A stretch of 64,000 bases of DNA from positions 118,772 through 182,771 of the forward strand of contig ONJR01000144.1 of assembly GCA_900318195.1 (NCBI GenBank), given 5' to 3'. This document shows positions 43,875 through 53,700 of the stretch, in pieces. This DNA comes from an uncultured Planctomycetota bacterium. Lineage in GTDB: Bacteria > Planctomycetota > Planctomycetia > Pirellulales > Thermoguttaceae. The notes beneath the pieces are model-generated. The model was not told the origin of the DNA and made no database searches. It worked only from the letters and a program-made list of their open reading frames with translations. The position numbers were made by a program, and so were the translations under genes. Each line of letters begins with the position of its first letter. Position 1 is the stretch's first letter.

Positions 43875-44640
43875 ACTTGACAAGCGCGCTATCTTTCAAA
43901 ATTGTTTCAACCAGAGCCAACTCGTCCTCAGACGTTATTTTAATATTCCGTCTATCGCCGCGCACAACGGAGACCTCGACGCCTAGAGCTTCAACTAGCC
44001 CGCAATCGTCGAGCGGCGCCGCGTCGCTTGCTCGTTCGCGATACGCCTTGACGAGAATGTCGCGCCGGAAAACTTGAGGCGTCTGCGCCTCCCAAATTCC
44101 AGCGCGCGACTTACTCTCGACAACGACCGAACGCTCGCTATCTGTTCGCACTCTTTTGAGCGCGCCAACCGTCGGCACGGCTAATATAGCGGCGCCAGAA
44201 CGCTTGGCTTCGTCGAAAACAGCGTCAATCTCTAACTGAGAAACGCAAGGTCGCGCGGCGTCGTGAACCGCGACAAAATCCGCGTCCGTTTTCACCAGAC
44301 GCAAAGCGTTCTCTACCGAAAGGAACCGCTCGGCGCCGCCGTTGACAAGCTCGACGTTATATCTCGCAAGCGTCTCGCCGTAACGCCGTAACACTTCGTC
44401 TCTATCCTCCGGCGCAACTACTAGTATCGTTTGAAAAACGTCTGACCGCTCGCCGAATGCGGTAAGACTAAAGAGACACGCCGACGCGCCCGCCAAGGGA
44501 AAGAAAGTTTTTTTACGTTCAATTCCCCGCAGATTCACGCCGCGCACGCGCTCCGTCCTACAACGACTACTTTTGCCAGCCGCTAAAATAATGGCGGCGA
44601 ATTTCCGTTCGATTGATTGATACGTCATCGTCTTGCGCAT
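43873..44640 (-). CDS. ispD: 2-C-methyl-D-erythritol 4-phosphate cytidylyltransferase
   Basis: IspD makes CDP-methylerythritol in the non-mevalonate isoprenoid pathway. Motifs are FAAIILAAGKSSR (CTP-binding loop), FVAVHDAARPCVS, AQTPQVFRRD and NIKITSEDELAL. The glycine-rich loop is followed by an insertion of about ten residues (CRTERVRGVNLRG) before the conserved lysine region KKTFFPLAG; the length of 255 residues is about 25 more than E. coli IspD. Start ATG 44640 lies three bases after the TAA of the upstream Gfo/Idh/MocA gene, so translation is probably coupled. Cells of this kind would need it for quinone and undecaprenol synthesis. Confidence 0.9.
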   Translation of the reverse strand: MRKTMTYQSIERKFAAIILAAGKSSRCRTERVRGVNLRGIERKKTFFPLAGASACLFSLTAFGERSDVFQTILVVAPEDRDEVLRRYGETLARYNVELVNGGAERFLSVENALRLVKTDADFVAVHDAARPCVSQLEIDAVFDEAKRSGAAILAVPTVGALKRVRTDSERSVVVESKSRAGIWEAQTPQVFRRDILVKAYRERASDAAPLDDCGLVEALGVEVSVVRGDRRNIKITSEDELALVETILKDSALVK

Positions 44641-44643
44641 TCG

Positions 44644-46014
44644 TTACAAAGTGAGTTGCCAAGGCGCTCGATACGTTGCGGTTAACAACTCGTTTGCTTC
44701 TGGAATGTTCGTTATGCGTTCACTCTCGGAGTCCCACTCAATACGTTGCCGTACCTTGAGAGAAATATTAGCCAGATGACTCATCGCTGTGCTCAGGTGC
44801 GCTTCCTCAACGTCTGTGTTGGGAAGATTGCGCGTTCGCATACAGTCGATGAAATTCTGCGCGTGCAAAGCGGTCGCGTCCGCGTTCTGTTGCGCGGAGC
44901 CTTCCAGCTGGTAAATTTCATCCTTGGCGCGCGCTTTCTTCTCTTGGAATTGACCTGGTTTCTCAGATTTAATCATGTAGCGATTGTCATAGACGTAACA
45001 GGTTCCCTCCGTACCGCGATATTCTACCCAACCTAAAGGTCGAAAATTCTCGTCGGTCGCCATAATGGGATTGCCGTTGCTCTCGAAGTGATTGAACGTA
45101 ACGAGACGCCCTGAGGCAAACTCGAAGCACGCCGCCATTGTATCGGGAATCGTGCGATCGTCGTCGACGGCAAACTTACCGCCCATGGCGCATACGGACG
45201 TCGGAGCCTTCTCGCGAAGAGCCCAACGAATCATATCGAAAAAGTGAACCCCTTGATTTGCAATTTGCGAACAATATTCATCCCACCATCGGAATTTGTA
45301 CGGCGTGATATTTTCTTGATACGCTCGTTCTGGACGTGGTCCGAGCCACAATTCCCAGTCGATATTGTCTGGAGGAGCTGTCGGCTTCGCCTTTCCCATT
45401 CCGGCTGGATACATATTAGAGCAGTGCCCCGTGCGCGCAACCGTAACGCGACCAATCTTATTTTCAAGTCCGAGTTCGTCGAAAATTCTCTGGTAAATAG
45501 GCGCGCTACGCCGATGAATTCCGACTTGAACAACACGCTTGTACTTTCGCGCCGCTTCCACCATCATTCTCCCCTCGCCAATGGAGGTCGCCAGCGGCTT
45601 TTCGCAGTAAACGTCCTTGCCGGCTTTACACGCCTCGATCGTCTGATAAGCGTGCCAATGATCTGGCGTCGCCAAGACAAGTCCGTCGACGTCGCGCCGA
45701 TCATATAACTTTCGAAAGTCGTTTACAAGAGCTTGCGAGCCGTCTCCCCAACGTTCAGACGCGAGCGCCAGGGTTTTGGAATCAACGTCGCAAAACGCGG
45801 TAATCCGCAAGTCAGACGACTTGGTAAAAGCGGTAAGGAGCTGACCGCCGCGATTCGCTAGCCCGACGAACGCCAATCTAACCTTGTCGTTAGCGCCAAT
45901 AATTTGCGCGCGGGACGTTTCCGTCTGCAATGCGGCAAATCCAAATCCTAAGGTCGTCGCCGCGCTTAGTTTTACGAAATCGCGACGCGTTTCTTGATTC
46001 AACTTTTTTCTCAT
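44644..46014 (-). CDS. Tat-exported Gfo/Idh/MocA-family oxidoreductase
   Basis: A 456-residue protein with a twin-arginine signal (RRDFVKLSAATTLGFG) and the Gfo/Idh/MocA fold. The N-terminal Rossmann part has RLAFVGLANRGGQ (G-x-x-x-G-G), FCDVD, DGLVLATPDHWHAY and VYCEKPLAT with the catalytic Lys. The C-terminal domain contains WWDEYCSQIANQGVHFFDMIRWAL, the characteristic IN-GxHxxD pattern of secreted planctomycete members. They bind NAD(P) tightly and act on sugars or sugar derivatives in the periplasm; some use glycoside cleavage by redox. ispD follows after 3 bp, perhaps only by chance of gene order. AAGG lies nine bases before the ATG. Confidence 0.9.
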   Translation of the reverse strand: MRKKLNQETRRDFVKLSAATTLGFGFAALQTETSRAQIIGANDKVRLAFVGLANRGGQLLTAFTKSSDLRITAFCDVDSKTLALASERWGDGSQALVNDFRKLYDRRDVDGLVLATPDHWHAYQTIEACKAGKDVYCEKPLATSIGEGRMMVEAARKYKRVVQVGIHRRSAPIYQRIFDELGLENKIGRVTVARTGHCSNMYPAGMGKAKPTAPPDNIDWELWLGPRPERAYQENITPYKFRWWDEYCSQIANQGVHFFDMIRWALREKAPTSVCAMGGKFAVDDDRTIPDTMAACFEFASGRLVTFNHFESNGNPIMATDENFRPLGWVEYRGTEGTCYVYDNRYMIKSEKPGQFQEKKARAKDEIYQLEGSAQQNADATALHAQNFIDCMRTRNLPNTDVEEAHLSTAMSHLANISLKVRQRIEWDSESERITNIPEANELLTATYRAPWQLTL

Positions 46015-46140
46015 TCCAGCAACCTTTCACCTTACTCTATCGACGGTTCGTTGAATATGCCATTTGTCCCGGCGGACTACGTTGTTCACCAATATATCTG
46101 AACGCGCGCAAAAAGCAACTCAGAAGAACTTTCGTTGGCG

Positions 46141-46168
46141 TTGAAAAAAAAAGTAAAGAGGCTATACT
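46141..46168 (+). promoter_or_regulatory. Sigma-70-like promoter for the small membrane protein/hemE unit
   Basis: TTGAAA at 46141-46146 and TATACT at 46163-46168 are separated by 16 bases. The start codon of the small membrane protein follows 48 bases later. Position and match to the consensus are good, but there is no experimental support. Confidence 0.55.
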
Positions 46169-46216
46169 TTACAGTCGTGATTGTTACGCGATCAAAATTG
46201 AACATGGAGTTAATTG

Positions 46217-46435
46217 ATGACGTCGCCAAGACAAATTTCGGAAGACCGCCGCCGCGCGCTCGTGGAAACGCAACGCCAAACAATGCGCATTGTGAAACGC
46301 ACGCTACTAGGAATCGCACTGTTCGGCGCCGCATATTACTTTGGACTCGTCATGAAGGAAAAGAAGAACACAGCGCCTAGTAAAACGCGTTCTACGACGC
46401 AATCGTCGACAGCAGAGACGCAACGCGAGAATTAA
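46217..46435 (+). CDS. Small single-pass membrane protein upstream of hemE
   Basis: A 72-residue protein starting at ATG 46217, which has GGAG seven bases upstream; the in-frame TTG 46214 is unlikely. Residues about 30-47 form one membrane helix (LLGIALFGAAYYFGLVM), preceded by a basic cytoplasmic segment (positive-inside) and followed by a Lys/Thr/Ser/Gln-rich tail. It lies 16 bp before the hemE start, so the two are in one transcript. Single-pass proteins of this size often regulate a membrane complex, but here nothing identifies a partner. Evidence that it is real: start signals, membrane helix and tight spacing to hemE. Confidence 0.72.
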   Translation: MTSPRQISEDRRRALVETQRQTMRIVKRTLLGIALFGAAYYFGLVMKEKKNTAPSKTRSTTQSSTAETQREN

Positions 46436-46451
46436 TAAGGGAGGGTCTACT

Positions 46452-47471
46452 ATGGGCGAGCAGTTGTTACTAAAAGCGTTGCGGCGCGAAAAAGTCGAAC
46501 GTCCGCCGATTTGGCTCATGCGCCAGGCGGGGCGATATATGGCGGAATATCGAGCGGTGCGTGAAGGCACGACCTTTTTAGAGCTCTGCAAAACGCCGAC
46601 GCTATGCGCGGACGTCATGAGAACCGCTGTCGAACGCATTGGAGTCGACGCCGCGATTATTTTCTCCGACCTACTGCCGATTCTCGAACCGCTCGGGTTC
46701 GAACTATCATTTCTTCCAGGAGAAGGTCCGCATATCGGCAATCCGCTTTCAACCCCTACCGATCTTACGCGCGTCAACGGCGAGTTCGATCTCGCGCAAC
46801 TGGACTTTGTCTTTGAAACGGTTGAACTCACACGACGCGCCGTTGATCCGCTACCGGTCGTTGGTTTCGCGGGCGCGCCTTTTACGCTTGCAAGTTATGC
46901 CATTGAGGGAGGAGCGAGTCGACAATATGTCAGGACACTCGCCTTCATGAAGACGTTTCCAAGCGCATGGCGCGACTTCCTCTCGATCCTAGCGCGTTCA
47001 TCGGCTCGATACTTAAACGCGCAGATCCAATCAGGCGCGCATGTCGTGCAAATCTTCGATAGTTGGGTGGGACGTCTAAGCGTCGAGGACTATCGCGAGT
47101 ACGTTCTGCCAGCAACGCGCGAGCTCGTCAACGCGATAACGCCAAGCGCGCCGATCGTCTACTTCGGTTCAGGGGCGCCCTCGTTACTCTCCGCCTTTGC
47201 GACTCTCGACGTCGATTGCGTGGGCGTTGATTGGCGAACGCCGATCGCAGACGCATGGCAAATTATAGGCGAGCGCGCTATTCAAGGCAATCTTGATCCC
47301 GCAACGCTGTTGGCGCCGCAAGACGTTATTAGACGTGAAGCGCTACGCATTTTAGAGACGGTCGGCGCTCGACCGGGCTTCATATTTAACTTGGGACATG
47401 GAATTCTCAAGGAGACGCCGGTGGAAAACGTCGAGTTTCTTGTCAAGCTTGTCAAGAACTGGCGAAATTAA
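46452..47471 (+). CDS. hemE: Uroporphyrinogen decarboxylase
   Basis: HemE converts uroporphyrinogen III to coproporphyrinogen III in haem synthesis. The 339-residue protein has the signature RPPIWLMRQAGRYMAEYR near the N-terminus, PVVGFAGAPFTLASY, and HVVQIFDSWVG with the substrate-binding Asp, and ends with GHGILKETP. The start codon follows AGGGAGGG with good spacing. Haem supply fits the haem proteins in the window (CydA-like/cytochrome c and TolB-like CINCH). The stop codon is 6 bp from the convergent TrkH gene. Confidence 0.97.
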   Translation: MGEQLLLKALRREKVERPPIWLMRQAGRYMAEYRAVREGTTFLELCKTPTLCADVMRTAVERIGVDAAIIFSDLLPILEPLGFELSFLPGEGPHIGNPLSTPTDLTRVNGEFDLAQLDFVFETVELTRRAVDPLPVVGFAGAPFTLASYAIEGGASRQYVRTLAFMKTFPSAWRDFLSILARSSARYLNAQIQSGAHVVQIFDSWVGRLSVEDYREYVLPATRELVNAITPSAPIVYFGSGAPSLLSAFATLDVDCVGVDWRTPIADAWQIIGERAIQGNLDPATLLAPQDVIRREALRILETVGARPGFIFNLGHGILKETPVENVEFLVKLVKNWRN

Positions 47472-47477
47472 CGGCTA

Positions 47478-49226
47478 TCACCGATTGCGCCAGAACCTCA
47501 CGGAGCATATCGCCAGTACCGGCCAAATTTCAAGACGTCCGACGATCATCGCCCAGCTGTAGATCAACTTTGTCAAATCGCTAACGCAACTATAGTTCCC
47601 TTGTGAACCAAAGTTACCAAATGCCAAACCAGTATTGGCAAACATAGCCAGCGTACCTGTGCCAAGGTCAAAAATAGTCTCAATCGGCGTCTGACCTTCT
47701 CGTTGCCAACTACCGTGCGACTCGATGACCGCGACAACAAAAGTCGTTATAATAATTAACGTTGTAAAGACTGCAATATAACGTATAGCGACGTCCGCAG
47801 TCTCTTTCGCAACGTCTTCGCCGTCGATCGTCGTAACGCGCACAACGGAGGGATTATATCGCCGCTCTGCCTCGCGCGTTAAAACTTTAAATGTCAACGC
47901 CGCTCGAAAGACCTTAATTCCACCTGCCGTACTCGCTGAACATCCGCCAATGAAAATCACAATCAGCATAACAATGATTGTCGTCGCGCTCCAACTTTCA
48001 TAACGTTCGGAACATAATCCCGCGCCAGTCGCAAGGGAAACGACGTGAAACATGGACTTACGAAAAGCTTCAAATCGAGAGTTACATACCGTGGCGTCAG
48101 TTTCAATCGCGAGCGCCGTTTCATTGTTCAAGACTTCATGAGCTACTGTGCTACTCAAGGTCAATTCGTCTGCAAGAGGTTCCCCAACGTTTAATTTCGA
48201 GGTTGTCAAAACGTCAAACTCTCCCATCGTTGGCTTAGCGCAAGTCGCCGCGACTTGATCTTTTGGAGATTTGGCAATAACAAAATCGCCCGTACGTAAT
48301 CCTACTAAAGTCGTTATGATAGAGGCGCCGAATAGTAAAATGACAAAAGCGCGCCATTCATAATCGCGAAAGAGTTTACCGGGTTTGCCAAGCGCAAGCC
48401 ATGACAAAAGCCAGTAATTTGTCCCGGCTATAATCATAAAGAAGACGAGTCCGCCTTCAACCATAGCGGTGCTAACATTAGGATCGGAGTCAAACTGACC
48501 GACGCTATTGTTGTACGGCGTGAAGCCTCCTAACGCAATAGCTGAAAACGAATAATAGATTGCGTCATAGAAGCTCATTCCGCAGATAAGAAACCAAATT
48601 ATGCTTACAAAGCACAGTGTTACATAAATCGCAACCAGTGAAAAAGCGAGCGTGCGCATCTTCGTAAACGGCACGTTGCCAGAGACAAAATGCTCGACCT
48701 TTAAAACGGCCTTACCGCGCGCGCCCTGACCCAAAAAAGCAACGAAACAGCACATTACGCCAAGACCGCCGAGGAAGTGCGTCATACTGCGCCAAAACAG
48801 TATCGAACGCGGCATGAGCTCGGGATCCTCAAGATCGTCGAAAATCGTCGCGCCCGTCGTCGTTAAGCCAGACGCTGATTCAAAGATTGCGTCGCAAAAA
48901 CCGAGCGCGCGACCTGGTTCTGTTTCAAGACCGGCGAGTTGGTAGGGAACCGCGCTCAGAAGAATCGCTAACACCCAGCACAACGCGACTCCGGCGAAGC
49001 CCTCGCGACGATAAAGACGAGAGGCGTCTGCGCCGCGACCAAAGAAAGAAAAGCAGAGTCCAACAATTCCACAAAGTCCTGCGCTCTTTAATAGCGCCAA
49101 CATACCGCGCGCGTCCGCTTCCACGCCGCCAAAAGCCTCTAAGCCCCATGGAATGCAAATTAGCATTGCAAGACCGATCAGCATAGAAACTATGCCGAGA
49201 AAGGAAAACAAAATACGGGTATTCAT
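47478..49226 (-). CDS. TrkH-type potassium transporter
   Basis: A 582-residue membrane protein with four pore-loop repeats, each with the selectivity-filter pattern: SASGLTTTGATIF, SAIALGGFTPYN, SLATGAGLCS and FANTGLAFGNFG. Helices SFLGIVSMLIGL and VIFIGGCSASTAGGIKV are typical of TrkH/KtrB. It should import K+ (possibly with H+ or Na+) with a cytoplasmic regulator of TrkA/KtrA type, whose gene is not visible here. Between the second and third repeats there is a hydrophilic insertion of about 60 residues (VAATCAKPTMGEFDV to TDATVCNS) that makes it longer than usual TrkH proteins (about 480). Role of this loop unknown. Confidence 0.93.
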   Translation of the reverse strand: MNTRILFSFLGIVSMLIGLAMLICIPWGLEAFGGVEADARGMLALLKSAGLCGIVGLCFSFFGRGADASRLYRREGFAGVALCWVLAILLSAVPYQLAGLETEPGRALGFCDAIFESASGLTTTGATIFDDLEDPELMPRSILFWRSMTHFLGGLGVMCCFVAFLGQGARGKAVLKVEHFVSGNVPFTKMRTLAFSLVAIYVTLCFVSIIWFLICGMSFYDAIYYSFSAIALGGFTPYNNSVGQFDSDPNVSTAMVEGGLVFFMIIAGTNYWLLSWLALGKPGKLFRDYEWRAFVILLFGASIITTLVGLRTGDFVIAKSPKDQVAATCAKPTMGEFDVLTTSKLNVGEPLADELTLSSTVAHEVLNNETALAIETDATVCNSRFEAFRKSMFHVVSLATGAGLCSERYESWSATTIIVMLIVIFIGGCSASTAGGIKVFRAALTFKVLTREAERRYNPSVVRVTTIDGEDVAKETADVAIRYIAVFTTLIIITTFVVAVIESHGSWQREGQTPIETIFDLGTGTLAMFANTGLAFGNFGSQGNYSCVSDLTKLIYSWAMIVGRLEIWPVLAICSVRFWRNR

Positions 49227-49266
49227 TGGAAATGCTCGTGTTCAATTTCTGCTAAATTTTACGTCA

Positions 49267-50607
49267 TCAATCGTCGCGCAACGCAACAGACGCCCCTTCG
49301 CAACGCTTCAAGACCTTCTTGAATTCCAACGCGGAAATCAAAGCTATTACGCGCGAACTGGGCAGACCAGTCGTACGAATCAGCTCGTCGATCATAACAG
49401 GCTCGTCCCCTACCCCTTCGACAATCTTACGCTCGTCGTCGTTCAATGGCGGAAGAGGCGCTCGTTCCTTGACTGCGGGCGAAGAAGCGTGCGCCAGTAG
49501 AGAAGGAACGCTTTGCTCGGCTGTCTTTTTGCGCCGCGCGCCGCTCGAACCGCGCGGCGCGCGGCGGATAGAGTCAAGCGAGCGCTCAGTTATGCCAAGC
49601 GTGCCCGGCGCGACAGGTTCGTCGGACAAGCGCCGCGAACGGACGCCGTCGGGTACCGCAAAGGGCGGAAGCGCCGCAAGAACGTCCTCCGCCGTCTCTA
49701 CTAAAGCCGCGCCCTCGCGAATTAAAGCATGACACCCGCGCGAAGTCTCTTGATCAACCGGTCCCGGCACGGCAAAAACTTCACGGTTCTGTTCCGCCGC
49801 GTAACGCGCCGTTATCATGGAACCGCCCTTGAGCTTCGACTCTATCACTAAGACGCCGACCGATAAGCCGCTAACTATCCGATTGCGCGCTGGAAAATTA
49901 CCGGCGAGCGGTTCCATGAGAGGATGATACTCGCTTATTAACGCGCCAGACTGAACGACGCGCGCTGCAAGATCCTCGTGTTCGCGAGGATAAATGCGCG
50001 CTACGCCGCCGCCAAGCGCGCCGATCGTTCGACCCTTGGCGTCCAACGCTGCGCGGTGCGCGCAACCGTCGACCCCGAGCGCTAACCCGCTAACAATCGT
50101 AAAACCCATCTCAGAAAGTTCGCGCGCTATTCGCGTCGCCTGCGTGCGACCGTAGTTGGTTACGCCGCGCGTGCCAACGATCGAAATTGCGTAGCGGTCA
50201 GCGGCGGTTATTCTACCGCGAACATAAAGCAAAGGCGGCGGATTATCGAGTTCGCGCAACCGTTCGGGATAGCGTACGTCGGCTAGCGTGAGAATCTGAA
50301 TATCGTTCTCTTCGCAAAATTTAACAATTGCCAGCGCGTCTATTGAGCCGCGCGCTTCGCAAATTTTACGAGCGACCTTTTCTTTAACGCGCGCTTTTTC
50401 GCGCAACTCAGCCTCCTTCGCATTTAACGCCGCCGTTGCGCTACCGAAACATTGGAGCAACCGTTGCGTCGTCAAAGCGCCCACGCCGTCGACGCACGCC
50501 AGCATAACGTCGTCTACAACTTCTCGATACTCCAACTTTCTGAGTGGAATAGACGACCGCTCGACGTATAACGGAGCGCGATCCATAGTTTCTATACTTT
50601 CGTTCAT
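49267..50607 (-). CDS. dprA: DNA-processing protein DprA
   Basis: DprA protects incoming single-stranded DNA and loads RecA in natural transformation; it also occurs in non-competent bacteria. The 446-residue protein has an N-terminal helix-hairpin-helix-like part (VDGVGALTTQRLL), the Rossmann-type core with SIVGTRGVTNYGR, VSGLALGVDGCAHRAAL, GALGGGVARIYPREH, FPARNRIVSGLSVGVLVIE and REVFAVPGPV, and a C-terminal winged-helix part ending in LKRCEG. A basic/Ser-rich linker of about 60 residues separates core and winged helix. No other competence genes are visible. The gene lies between trkH and the giant repeat gene, all on the minus strand. Confidence 0.95.
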   Translation of the reverse strand: MNESIETMDRAPLYVERSSIPLRKLEYREVVDDVMLACVDGVGALTTQRLLQCFGSATAALNAKEAELREKARVKEKVARKICEARGSIDALAIVKFCEENDIQILTLADVRYPERLRELDNPPPLLYVRGRITAADRYAISIVGTRGVTNYGRTQATRIARELSEMGFTIVSGLALGVDGCAHRAALDAKGRTIGALGGGVARIYPREHEDLAARVVQSGALISEYHPLMEPLAGNFPARNRIVSGLSVGVLVIESKLKGGSMITARYAAEQNREVFAVPGPVDQETSRGCHALIREGAALVETAEDVLAALPPFAVPDGVRSRRLSDEPVAPGTLGITERSLDSIRRAPRGSSGARRKKTAEQSVPSLLAHASSPAVKERAPLPPLNDDERKIVEGVGDEPVMIDELIRTTGLPSSRVIALISALEFKKVLKRCEGASVALRDD

Positions 50608-50792
50608 GACTTTTCCGCCTGTTCTGTCGAATGTATATCAAGCGCGCGCCGCCGCGCAACGCGCGCAGATTCCTTTAACTTGCGTCATTATAATTTCTCT
50701 AGGTCTTTGACAACCCCCAATTAATGAATTCTATACTGTTTGCAAGAGATCCTCGACTGGTACGTTTAACTGTTCGGCAAATTTCAGCGCGG

Positions 50793-53700
50793 TTAAAACA
50801 ACCAATCTGTTCCGAACTCAAACTCATCGTCTAAGTAGTCAGCAAACGCTTCGTCCAGAAGAGCGTCTGACGCCGACGGTGTGCGCGACTCCGTTACAAC
50901 CGCGCCGTTTTGCGTTTTCATAGGTACGCTACGATTGTCGACAAACGTTACGTCCGTTAAATCCGCGTGTCCCTGGTAAAAATGAAGAACAGAAGAGACG
51001 ATCGATTTACCGTTGTTAGCGAAGGTCGCGCCTTGAATCTCAGACGTCGAATCCCGTGAGTATACGACGCTCGCCAACGAGCCCTGATTCGAGGAAAAAC
51101 AGCCGCCCGAAATAACTAGATTCGTTCGCGCGCTCGTTGATATGGCGCCGCCGTATCGCTGTGTTACGTTATTGAGAAAATTCGAATCGATCACAGCAAG
51201 CGTTCGAGGACAATATACCGATTGGAAGTAAATCGCGCCGCCGCCTATCGCGCCGTTCGTCGTCGCGTTACGTTCGAATTCCACGCGCGCTAGCAAAGTT
51301 GGACTTTCCGAGAGGTAGAGCGCGCCGCCGTCCCGTGCGACATTCTCGACAAAACGCGAATCCTGGATATCAATCGTACTTGTGTTGCGCGCAAAAATTG
51401 CGCCGCCTTCCGTTTTCGCGTGGTTGTCAGTATAAGACGAATCTGACACTGTCAGGGTTCCACCCGTTAAATAAAGAGCGCCGCCTTTACTCTGATTAGA
51501 GTCGTTCCCCAAGAAGCTGGAACTCTTGATAGCAACGCTCGACTTACTCGCGTAAATTGCGCCGCCTGCCTCCCAGTTCGCTGTCGAAACGTTTGAGTCA
51601 AAGGTTGTTTCGATAAATTCCGCCTTGCAAGATTTGAGATAGACTGCGCCGCCGGTTGCCCCAATATTGTCAACGATCAAACTATTCACTGTCGTAATCG
51701 CGCCGCGATCGCTATAAATAGCGCCGCCTAATCGAGCTGTGTTGCCGAATAACTGAGAATCAATAAAGGTCGCAGAGCCGCGCGTTATACCAACTGCGCC
51801 ACCATACGCGTTCTGCACGAAATTCTCTGCAAGAACGACGTCCTTAAATGTGATATTTGAGTCGAGACCATATACGGCGGCGCCGATCTTCATTGTCGTA
51901 GAACCGCCCGTTATCGTAAGACCTAAGAACGACACGTCCGCGCGAGAGACTAAGAAAGCGCGAGAACTGCCGTTAGCGTCGACGACGACTCCGTCTTGCA
52001 ACCCTGACGCGTCGATCGTCATTGAATTGCGCACGACAATCTCCGCTCCGTCTATAAAAACGCGTTCACCATTGAGCTCGGGCGCAAAGGAGACTGTAAA
52101 GTTCGCGTCGGTGACAACGGAGCCGAAATAAACTTCTATGGCTTCGCGTAACGAAATCACATTATCGAATGGATCAACGACGTCCTTTGTTGTCGTTACA
52201 ACAAGAGAAGGTTTTTCCGGTGTAACGATCGACTCATAGGCGCCAAGATCGACTGAGTTCCCCTGAATTCGAGATTCTCCTTCCAAATCGACGGCAGACT
52301 GGTCAACGTATTCGGCGTTTCCGCGATCAACTGCAACGGAATTAGCGATCAAAGCATAAGAATCGTCACGGAAAAGCGGCTGCGTCGCCTCGTATTTCAG
52401 ATTGTGCGCGCCGCTTGACCAGCTGGTATACGTCGAAAGCGTATTATTCGCTGAAACCGAGCCTGAAACGACCTGAAATTCACTAGGAGAATTGACGCCG
52501 ACGATGGAATTCTTAAAACGAATGTGCGACGTTGCGCCTGTAGTCCTAACGTCGGACGTCTTGTTATTAACTACCGTTGAATTTACAACTTCAATTTGAC
52601 CAGAGCCTTGAGCATATAGACCGTGGCGACCGTCGTTCTCCGCTATCAACGAATTGGATATATAACCTATGCCCGTTACAATAACGCCTGATCCGCCAGA
52701 AGCCGTGTTCTTTATTATGACGGCTCTATCTATTGTAACTGTCGATCCGGAAATTGCGCCGCCGTATGCCCCCGCCTGATTACCTATAAACGTTAACCCG
52801 CGTGCCGAAGACGGCGTTACGACAACCGTTGATTCGCCTGCGTATATTCCGCCGCCTTGTTTGCCCGCGATATTATTGCTAAACTCAGCGCCAGAGATCG
52901 TTACGCTAGACGCCGCCATGAGCGCAAGCGCGCCGCCGTTAAAATTCGACGCTACGTTGTGAGAGAAATCGGCGTCAGATATATCCAGCGTTGACTTCGC
53001 GCGCGCGTAAATTGCGCCGCCGCCGTAAGAAGAACCGCGCGCTTCATTTTCGGTAAATTGAACGGACGACATAGCGACGTTAGAACCTGACGCATAGATT
53101 GCGCCGCCGCCTATCGCCGAAACGTTCCGCGAAAAAGTTGAATTGGTAATCTGCGTCCTAGTCGACCCAAAGTAGAACGCGCCGCCAAGCTTGCCGGTTC
53201 GATTACCGAACGCCGTTACGTTCTCGAGACGTGCGAGATTTGACGACTCTACTACGACCGCACCACCGCTTTTGGCAACCGCGACGTTATTCGATAATTC
53301 CACGTTAACTAATGTTAGCGAACCTCCGTTCACGCTAACGCCCCCGCCGCGTTCCGCCGAAACGTTGTTCATAATGGCGCTGTTCTCGATAGTAAGATTG
53401 ACGCCAATAGCGCTAATTCCAGCGCCGTCCTGCCCAAACTTCTGAGCGTACGCGCCCTCAACTTCGTCGCAATTGTAACCATCAGTAGCGCCGTTGACAA
53501 TCGTTATTCCACGCAGAACGACGTCAATTAGATTGAATGTTTCGCCCGTATTAGCGTCAAAATTACCTCGCGCAATGAACGCGCGAGAATTTCCACTCGC
53601 GTCCACAACAATAGAGTTAGCGCCGCCGTCGATTGTGATTGAACGCGATATTGAAATTTGACCAAGTTCGCCGAGCGTTATACGATTTTCGGCATGATTA

